Source: Proteiniphilum sp. UBA5267 (GTDB taxonomy: Bacteria > Bacteroidota > Bacteroidia > Bacteroidales > Dysgonomonadaceae). Taken from it: a stretch of 6,030 nt of DNA. This document shows positions 1 to 4,017 of this stretch, piece by piece. Both the position numbers and the translations under genes were made by a program. The notes under the pieces are model-generated. The model was not told the DNA's origin. It saw nothing but the letters and a program-made list of their open reading frames with translations, and ran no database searches. Where the stretch lies: positions 3,278-9,307 of the forward strand of contig DHTF01000066.1 in NCBI GenBank assembly GCA_002411515.1, written 5' to 3'. Numbering within the stretch: the stretch's first letter is position 1; every line of letters begins with the position of its first letter.

Positions 1-354
1 GGGAGAGGTCGGAAGCGCACCTTTTGAAACAAGCACGTTCGGAAAATCGATCTCCAAACCCGATTGCCCGTCTTTCACGGCATGTTGCATGTTGTATGAC
101 ATGGCAGCATTGAATGCACTCTTCATTCCCAGGGCCTCGGAACGAAAGCCCACGCGGAGTAAGGGCGCACATGTTTTCAGAAATGCCATGGTGACGGAGA
201 ACCTGCTGCGCTGCGCCGTCTGCTCCTTTGTCCTGGGGTTCTTTACGCGCACAGGGCTACTTCTCAAATAAAAACAGCCGTTGCGTGCCACACCCACCAC
301 GTTGCCTATTCTGCCGGAGATGCCCCCCATCAAACCATTTATGATTGTTGCCAT
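1..354 (-). CDS. DUF6266 family protein, N-terminal part (3' end outside window)
   Basis: The minus strand is open from an ATG at 354-352 to the left edge, giving 118 residues with no stop. It begins MATIINGLMGGISGRIGNVV and continues with G-x-x-Y-L-R-S-x-P and then KNPRTKEQTAQR at residues 38-49. This glycine-rich opening followed by R-S-x-P and NPRTxxQxxQR is the pattern I know from DUF6266, a Bacteroidota family of unknown function with members of roughly 200 residues, so a bit over half is visible. There is no signal peptide or membrane segment in the visible part. No Shine-Dalgarno sequence precedes the start, which is normal for the phylum. An exact -7-like box lies about 150 bases upstream at 507-514. 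The gene is divergent from cbpA. The short plus-strand ORF over 89-271 is its shadow. Function is unknown. The family call rests on remembered motif similarity, not on a search. Confidence 0.83.
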   Translation of the reverse strand, partial: MATIINGLMGGISGRIGNVVGVARNGCFYLRSSPVRVKNPRTKEQTAQRSRFSVTMAFLKTCAPLLRVGFRSEALGMKSAFNAAMSYNMQHAVKDGQSGLEIDFPNVLVSKGALPTSP

Positions 355-409
355 AATCTGTTTTTTACAATTGTTATATCTATTGATTAATTGACAATAA
401 GTTACGCAA

Positions 410-487
410 GTTTCGCATGACGAGGACAAATATGGGTCACAAAACATTGTCAGTCGAGAATTCATCTGTATACATGCCATGCGAAAC
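410..487. repeat. 10-bp inverted repeat flanking 58 bp
   Basis: GTTTCGCATG at 410-419 is the exact reverse complement of CATGCGAAAC at 478-487. With one bulged base the match extends by two further bases (AA-GTTTCGCATG against AACGTTTCGCATG read on the other strand). The arms are 58 bases apart. The repeat could be two half-sites for a DNA-binding protein, a long-range hairpin in the leader of the DUF6266 transcript, or chance in an AT-rich spacer. The sequence alone does not decide. Confidence 0.5.
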
Positions 488-506
488 GTTCATGAATTAT
501 CTAAAA

Positions 507-514
507 CAAAAGTA
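507..514 (-). promoter_or_regulatory. Candidate -7 box for the DUF6266 gene
   Basis: Read on the minus strand these bases are TACTTTTG, an exact match to the Bacteroidota -7 consensus TAnnTTTG. It would place a transcript start near 500 and give the DUF6266 mRNA a leader of about 145 bases. No TTG is found at the expected -33 distance, so only half of the promoter is supported and a chance match is quite possible. Confidence 0.28.
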
Positions 515-550
515 AACAAACTTGTCGCTGAATCTAAAATAAGGGTCCAA

Positions 551-609
551 TTGTCTCCCATTGTCCTCCAAATGGTATGGTTTGTCTCCCTAAAGGTATG
601 GTTTGTCCC
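551..609 (+). repeat. Four TTGTC(T)CC motifs at helical spacing, incl. a 21-bp direct repeat
   Basis: TTGTCTCCC starts at 551, TTGTCCTCC at 561, TTGTCTCCC at 582 and TTGTCCC at 603, so the spacings are 10, 21 and 21 bases. The last two copies sit in a larger direct repeat, GGTATGGTTTGTC at 574-586 and again at 595-607. Spacings near one and two turns of B-DNA put all copies on the same face of the helix, as in arrays of operator half-sites. Two more TTGTCC copies, both as AAATTGTCC, lie at 744-752 and 799-807, close to the cbpA start. No regulator with this site is known to me. Confidence 0.6.
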
Positions 610-655
610 AACCAATTCCGCTTAAACGCCTGATCTCTTAAGACTTTATTTGGAC

Positions 656-677
656 CATATTAGGAGCATATTAGGAG
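656..677 (+). repeat. Tandem 11-bp direct repeat CATATTAGGAG
   Basis: CATATTAGGAG is present twice head to tail at 656-666 and 667-677. Flanking segments of the same length (645-655 and 678-688) each match the unit at 7 of 11 positions, so it may be a decayed array of about four units. The 11-base period is about one helical turn. The second copy ends in AGGAG five bases before an ATG at 683. Confidence 0.75.
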
Positions 678-682
678 AAGAT

Positions 683-730
683 ATGGAGCATCACATGCCA
701 ACGTTGTCTTTAAACAATGAACATTTATGA
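683..730 (+). other. Possible 15-codon leader ORF upstream of cbpA
   Basis: ATG at 683-685 opens a 15-codon reading frame (MEHHMPTLSLNNEHL) that stops at TGA 728-730. It is preceded by AGGAG at 673-677 with a five-base spacer, a near-ideal Shine-Dalgarno arrangement that the larger genes in this window lack. A second short frame of 18 codons begins at 717 and ends at 773 inside the following stem-loop. Whether either is translated cannot be seen from sequence. The peptide resembles nothing I know, and a length of 15 codons carries no statistical weight by itself. Confidence 0.22.
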
Positions 731-750
731 AAAACAGTTGTTAAAATTGT

Positions 751-789
751 CCTGCATCTTGTGCTTCTCATAAAGTTCCAGGATGCAGG
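751..789 (+). promoter_or_regulatory. Stem-loop in the cbpA leader
   Basis: CCTGCATCTTG at 751-761 pairs with CAGGATGCAGG at 779-789, giving an 11-bp stem with one G-U pair and a 17-base loop. It is followed by TTTGTTTGT, so it could act as a weak attenuator 26 bases before the cbpA start, as a leader structure controlling translation, or as an operator dyad in the DNA. The copies of AAATTGTCC at 744-752 and 799-807 bracket it. The tract after the stem is not a clean T run, so a strong terminator is unlikely. Confidence 0.5.
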
Positions 790-815
790 TTTGTTTGTAA
801 ATTGTCCATAATAAC

Positions 816-1769
816 ATGCCTTACATTGATTATTACAAGACTTTGGGAGTCGGCAGAAACGCTTCAGCCGACGACATAAAAAAGGCTTACCGGAAACTGG
901 CTCGTAAGCTGCATCCGGACTTGAATCCGAACGACAAGGAAGCGCAAAAAAAGTTCCAGGAGCTGAATGAAGCGAATGAGGTGTTGAGCGATCCAGAGAA
1001 ACGGGCCAAATATGACCAGTATGGTGAAAACTGGAAGCATGGCGAGGAGTATGAAAAGGCGCAGCAGCAATATCAGCAGCAATATCAGCAACAATATCAG
1101 CAGCCAGGAGGCCGGCAACAATGGAGCGGCGGTGGGGGACAAACGTTTTATACCGAAGGAGATTTTTCGGATGAAGATTTTTCCGATTTCTTCCATTCCA
1201 TGTTCGGCAGCGGCTTTAATCAGAGAACGGGAAGTGCTGGCAGGCGTTACCGGTTTAAAGGGGCCGACTATCAGGCTGAATTGCACCTGACGTTGCGGCA
1301 GGCCATGCGAACACACCAGCAGACACTGGCCATAAACGGTAAGAATGTGCGCATCACCGTTCCCGCAGGGGTGGCCGACGGACAGAAAATAAAACTGGCC
1401 GGATACGGACAGCCCGGTGCGGAGGGTGGTCCTAACGGCGATCTCTTTATCACCTTTGTCATTGGGGAGGATCCGCAGTTTAAAAGGCTTGGAGATGACT
1501 TACATACCGAAACTGCCATCGACCTTTACGCGGCCATCCTGGGTGGCGAGGTAATGGTCGATACGCTCGACGGACAGGTGAAGATGACCATCAAAGCAGG
1601 TACACAGCCAGGCACAAAACTTCGACTGAAAGGCAAAGGATTCCCGGTGTATAAAAAAGAGGGGGACTTTGGCGATCTTTACGTAACACTGAAAGTGCAA
1701 CTCCCGGAACATCTCTCCGCAAAAGAAAAGGAATTGTTCACCACATTATCTCAATTCAGGAAAAAATGA
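816..1769 (+). CDS. cbpA: CbpA-type class B J-domain co-chaperone
   Basis: This 317-residue protein stimulates DnaK ATPase activity and delivers substrates to it in the cytoplasm. E. coli CbpA also binds curved DNA in the nucleoid. Residues 4-70 are a full J-domain (YYKTLGV, helix II basic [13 protein letters not shown] at 33-35, then KYDQYG). Residues 83-96 are a glutamine/tyrosine linker made of three QQQY units, then a G/F-rich region to about 135. Residues 150-300 carry the two C-terminal beta-barrel domains, with IPAGV-like [14 protein letters not shown] and GDLFITF. The cysteine-rich CxxCxGxG zinc repeats of DnaJ are absent, which makes it class B. Length matches E. coli CbpA (306). The start at 816 begins right before the J-domain consensus and has no Shine-Dalgarno. 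Its stop overlaps the cbpM start. The name is secured by the adjacent modulator gene. Function outside DnaK partnership is not shown here. Confidence 0.95.
   Translation: MPYIDYYKTLGVGRNASADDIKKAYRKLARKLHPDLNPNDKEAQKKFQELNEANEVLSDPEKRAKYDQYGENWKHGEEYEKAQQQYQQQYQQQYQQPGGRQQWSGGGGQTFYTEGDFSDEDFSDFFHSMFGSGFNQRTGSAGRRYRFKGADYQAELHLTLRQAMRTHQQTLAINGKNVRITVPAGVADGQKIKLAGYGQPGAEGGPNGDLFITFVIGEDPQFKRLGDDLHTETAIDLYAAILGGEVMVDTLDGQVKMTIKAGTQPGTKLRLKGKGFPVYKKEGDFGDLYVTLKVQLPEHLSAKEKELFTTLSQFRKK
1062..1103 (+). repeat. Tandem 12-bp repeat encoding QQQY units in CbpA
   Basis: Codons 83-96 of CbpA read [14 protein letters not shown], from a 12-base unit CAGCAGCAATAT repeated about three and a half times with one CAG/CAA synonymous change. 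Near-identical codons show a recent slippage-type expansion rather than an old conserved element. It lies in the flexible linker, so changes in copy number would stay in frame. Confidence 0.85.
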
Positions 1770-2059
1770 GTGAAAACAGATTATTATACAGCGAGTGCCT
1801 GAGAATTTACGAGGTGGAGGAGTCTTTCATCGATTCACTGCACGAGGTGGGACTGATCAGGGTGGTCGGCCTGGATGAGGAACGGTTTATTGAGTATGAT
1901 GACCTCCCCGACCTGGAACAATTTATACGCTGGCATTATGAGATGGACATCAACGTGGAAGGAATAGACGCGCTTCGCCACATGCTTGAGAAAGTGCGCT
2001 CCTTGCAATCGGAAATCACACAACTGCGTCATGAGTTGCAATTCTACAAGTCGTTATGA
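1766..2059 (+). CDS. cbpM: CbpM chaperone modulator
   Basis: This 97-residue protein matches the CbpM family (E. coli CbpM has 101 residues), which binds the J-domain of CbpA and blocks its co-chaperone and DNA-binding activity. Residues 1-45 resemble a MerR-type helix-turn-helix half ([23 protein letters not shown]), the middle carries the family's acidic region with [22 protein letters not shown], and residues 66-95 form a helix with coiled-coil character ([22 protein letters not shown]). The start codon overlaps the cbpA stop as ATGA, so translation is very likely coupled and the two proteins made together. No signal peptide or membrane segment is present. Identification rests on family pattern plus operon context. 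Confidence 0.92.
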   Translation: MSENRLLYSECLRIYEVEESFIDSLHEVGLIRVVGLDEERFIEYDDLPDLEQFIRWHYEMDINVEGIDALRHMLEKVRSLQSEITQLRHELQFYKSL

Positions 2060-2100
2060 CCGGAATGCAAATCAACCAATACTATTCAACCTTATTTAGC

Positions 2101-2137
2101 GAATAAGCATTTTTTTTAAAAAAAAATGCTTATTTTC
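2101..2137. terminator. A/T-rich hairpin after cbpM, likely terminator
   Basis: AATAAGCA at 2102-2109 pairs with TGCTTATT at 2127-2134, and between them eight T (2110-2117) can pair with the run of nine A (2118-2126), giving a nearly loopless stem of about 16 bp. It starts 42 bases after the cbpM stop and ends in TTTTC. An overlapping alternative, CTTATT at 2091-2096 with AATAAG at 2102-2107, competes for the left arm. The stem is poor in GC and the T tail short, so strength is uncertain. The symmetric shape means it could work on either strand, though no minus-strand gene nearby needs it. Confidence 0.55.
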
Positions 2138-2319
2138 GTTGTCATATTCACAATACGACCATTTTTTACGTCAAAATTGTGTTTATGCAATTCAAAGATC
2201 CTGTAAAACAACCAGATAAAAGAAAATAATTTAATAATACCGTGGAGACCAGAACCCACTATAAAAAACGGGGCGTATTCTGAAAAGCCTTATGAGTAGG
2301 AAATATATGTAGAATTTTT

Positions 2320-2613
2320 ATGAAACAGACTTTTTCTAAACTGGTACTCGTGGCAGCAGTATCCTTGTTGATGACTTCCTGCTATACTTTAACCTACAAT
2401 GTTGGCAATGGTGCACAAAATGGAATTAAAGTAACTGAGAAAAACCATTATCTCATTTATGGTCTTGCTCCAATCAAAACTTCCAATCCAACAGAAATGG
2501 CCGCTGGTGCCAAAGATTATACCGTAACAATCCAGCACACCTTTATTGACGGCTTGTTGGAGGGATTGACATGCGGTATCTATAACCCCACTACAACAAC
2601 TGTAACAAAATAG
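2320..2613 (+). CDS. Bor-like small lipoprotein
   Basis: The product has 97 residues. It starts with a lipoprotein signal peptide: MKQTFSKLVLVAAVSLLMTS followed by Cys21, the lipidation site, so the mature chain is 77 residues and membrane-anchored on the periplasmic side or in the outer membrane. The C-terminal stretch HTFIDGLLEGLTCGIYNP (residues 73-90) closely recalls the Bor signature of phage lambda, TFVNGLLGFITLGIYTP, and the segment KNHYLIYGLAP fits the HHFFVSGI part of Bor. Lambda Bor raises serum resistance of E. coli lysogens; that role cannot be assumed here. The gene stands alone, 260 bases after cbpM with a hairpin between, and is closed by a strong terminator. I found no convincing -33/-7 promoter in its 180-base leader. 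It begins with ATG and no Shine-Dalgarno. Confidence 0.82.
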   Translation: MKQTFSKLVLVAAVSLLMTSCYTLTYNVGNGAQNGIKVTEKNHYLIYGLAPIKTSNPTEMAAGAKDYTVTIQHTFIDGLLEGLTCGIYNPTTTTVTK

Positions 2614-2615
2614 AA

Positions 2616-2623
2616 TATATTTG
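2616..2623 (+). promoter_or_regulatory. Candidate -7 box overlapping the Bor-gene terminator
   Basis: TATATTTG matches the Bacteroidota -7 consensus TAnnTTTG exactly and its last base is the first base of the terminator stem. Transcription from it would start near 2630, inside the left arm of the hairpin, so the resulting mRNA could not fold the terminator and would run into the 62-residue membrane protein gene. No TTG lies at the -33 position, so this is a tentative call. Confidence 0.3.
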
Positions 2624-2657
2624 TCAGGGTTATGAGTTCATAACCCTGACTTTTTTT
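2623..2657 (+). terminator. Rho-independent terminator after the Bor-like gene
   Basis: GTCAGGGTTATGA at 2623-2635 is the exact reverse complement of 2638-2650, a perfect 13-bp stem, and is followed by seven T at 2651-2657 and further T-rich sequence. It begins 10 bases after the lipoprotein stop codon. Because the right arm leads into TTTTTTT only on the plus strand, it is directional and ends the lipoprotein transcript. Confidence 0.93.
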
Positions 2658-2669
2658 AATTTTTTGGGC

Positions 2670-2858
2670 ATGAAAAAATTAGCTTTGATCATCGGAATTA
2701 TTTCTTCTCTCCTCGGATTTGTACAGGTTATTCGCTACCTTTTTGATTACAATGTATTGACCCCATATGGGAAGGGTTATGTTTGGGGTTCCATTTCTTT
2801 GCTGTTAATTGGCATACTGTTAATTTATCTGGGGCTTAAAAAAAGAAAAACGATGTAA
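2670..2858 (+). CDS. Small two-helix membrane protein, unknown function
   Basis: The ATG at 2670 gives 62 residues starting MKKLALIIGIISSLLGFVQV. A TTG at 2664 in frame would add two residues, but ATG followed by two lysines is the more natural start. Residues 4-25 and about 40-57 are hydrophobic enough to span the membrane, joined by a short polar loop (FDYNVLTPYGKGYVW). The tail KKRKTM is basic, so both ends are expected in the cytoplasm. I do not recognise a family. The start lies only 13 bases after the T tract of the preceding terminator, so expression depends on readthrough or on a promoter overlapping that terminator. It runs tail to tail into the ABC ATPase gene with 15 bases between the two stops. 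No terminator for it is evident. Small membrane proteins of this shape are common in Bacteroidota, which supports but does not prove that it is real. Confidence 0.68.
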   Translation: MKKLALIIGIISSLLGFVQVIRYLFDYNVLTPYGKGYVWGSISLLLIGILLIYLGLKKRKTM

Positions 2859-2873
2859 TTCCTCCCCGTCCCC

Positions 2874-3989
2874 TCACTTCATCACCATTTTCAACACCAC
2901 CCTGCCCTCTTTTTCTGTTTCATCGATCTGGCTGGTCATCCCCTCAAGGAGGATCATGCTGATGCCATCGGACTCTTCTACCTGATTTAGAATGGTCTGC
3001 ACTTTTTTATCTGCCGAGAAGACGACTGCAATCTCTTTGGTTGTTTCGGCATATTCTATCGTCAAATCAATCCCTCCCAACGATTGAATGAGCTGATTGC
3101 GGGTTTCAAAGTCGCCTTCTTTGAAACACAACTGCAACGTTTCTTCCACGATCATATTGAGTTTGTTGATCTCCGCATGACTGAAGAAATGTTTGTTGCA
3201 GAAAGCTTCCAGTCCGGCGCGCATGTCATAAAAGTCAAAATCGGCCTGGTCGATGTGATAACTGTAATTGCGGATCCGTTGGATAAACGCCCGGGTATTC
3301 GCTTTACGGGGATGCTCAAAGATCTCTTCGGGCGCACCCTCTTCGTAGATGATGCCTTCATCCATATACAAAATCCGGGTGGAGAGGTCGCGGGCAAACT
3401 TCATCTCGTGTGTGACAATGGCCATGGTCATCCCATCGGCAGCCAGTCGGCGGATAACCCCCAACACCTCGCTCACCATGGTAGGGTCGAGTGCAGAGGT
3501 GGGTTCATCGAAAAGGATGATTTCGGGATCCATCGACAGACAACGGGCGATGGCCACCCGCTGTTGCTGTCCACCGGATAATTCATCGGGATAAGCATCT
3601 TCTTTTGCGGAAAGGCCCACCAGCTTCAACAAGCCGCGTGCTTTCTCCTCTGCTTCCGCCTTGCTCTTTTTAAGCAGCTTCATGGGGCCGATGGTCAGAT
3701 TCTCCAGCACGGACAGGTGCTCAAAAAGGTTGAAATTCTGGAATACCATCCCCATCTTCTGGCGCAGGACGTTGGCATTATTCCGGGGATCCATGATATC
3801 TTTCCCGTCGATCAGGATGGTCCCACCGGATGGTTTCTCCAACAAATTAAGACATCGCAGGAAGGTACTTTTTCCGGTGCCCGAAGGTCCGATGATGGAG
3901 ATGATCTCCCCTCTTTGAATATCGATGTTGATATCTTTCAGAACTACCAGGTTTCCGAAACTTTTTGAAAGATGTGCTACGCTGATCAT
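2874..3989 (-). CDS. Polar amino acid ABC transporter ATPase with extra C-terminal domain
   Basis: Residues 1-241 form a complete GlnQ/HisP-type ATPase that powers amino acid import from the cytoplasmic face. Visible are Walker A GPSGTGKST (34-42), Q-loop Gln84, signature LSGGQQQR (137-144), Walker B IILFDE (157-162) and H-loop His194, all intact. GlnQ proteins normally end near residue 245, but this one has 371. The added 125 residues contain a helix NKLNMIVEETLQLCF (275-289), a beta-like IDLTIEYAETTKEIAVVFS (307-325), SMILLEGMTSQID (344-356) and a final strand RVVLKMVMK. That order resembles a GHKL/RsbW-type ATPase fold, with the N-box glutamates present but the usual asparagine and D-x-G lost. 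This is inference. The gene follows the fused binding-protein/permease by 28 bases in the same direction, so the two form one operon. There is no Shine-Dalgarno. Substrate class is likely glutamate, glutamine, histidine or arginine-like, unresolved. Confidence 0.94.
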   Translation of the reverse strand: MISVAHLSKSFGNLVVLKDINIDIQRGEIISIIGPSGTGKSTFLRCLNLLEKPSGGTILIDGKDIMDPRNNANVLRQKMGMVFQNFNLFEHLSVLENLTIGPMKLLKKSKAEAEEKARGLLKLVGLSAKEDAYPDELSGGQQQRVAIARCLSMDPEIILFDEPTSALDPTMVSEVLGVIRRLAADGMTMAIVTHEMKFARDLSTRILYMDEGIIYEEGAPEEIFEHPRKANTRAFIQRIRNYSYHIDQADFDFYDMRAGLEAFCNKHFFSHAEINKLNMIVEETLQLCFKEGDFETRNQLIQSLGGIDLTIEYAETTKEIAVVFSADKKVQTILNQVEESDGISMILLEGMTSQIDETEKEGRVVLKMVMK

Positions 3990-4017
3990 GTTATTTGTCT
4001 AATTAGTCGGGGATGTT

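Larger units (their letters stand above)
355..815. other. Divergent intergenic region rich in repeats, no clear gene
   Basis: This 461-base spacer separates the minus-strand DUF6266 gene from plus-strand cbpA. It is more AT-rich than its neighbours. I see no protein of convincing length in it and no tRNA or other recognisable RNA gene. It does hold several short repeats that are listed separately: an inverted pair at 410-419/478-487, TTGTC(T)CC motifs between 551 and 609 with two further TTGTCC copies at 747 and 802, a tandem 11-bp repeat at 656-677, and a stem-loop at 751-789. Taken together these suggest a regulatory region for one or both flanking genes, but that is inference. Confidence 0.7.

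Noticed and set aside
89..271. Plus-strand ORF of 60 codons
   Set aside because: It lies opposite the DUF6266 frame, whose motifs are clear on the minus strand, and its own translation has no recognisable pattern.
355..815. CRISPR array or insertion sequence in the spacer
   Set aside because: The repeats are too short and unevenly spaced for CRISPR, and there is no transposase, long terminal inverted repeat or target duplication.
864..1316. Minus-strand ORF of 150 codons inside cbpA
   Set aside because: It is the antisense shadow of cbpA. Its leucine/isoleucine repeats are the complement of the CAG/CAA/TAT microsatellite, not a real membrane segment.
2240..2274. Possible small RNA or tRNA-like fold before the Bor-like gene
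   Set aside because: Only four-base pairings (GTGG with CCAC, CCGT with ACGG) are available, and they compete with each other. There is no tRNA or known RNA pattern.
2821..2873. Terminator for the ABC operon on the minus strand
   Set aside because: There is a T-rich tract on that strand after the ATPase stop, but no stem of useful length precedes it, so no terminator is called.
3084..3581. Plus-strand ORF of 165 codons over the ATPase gene
   Set aside because: It is antisense to an intact ATPase with all catalytic motifs and has no start context or family resemblance of its own.
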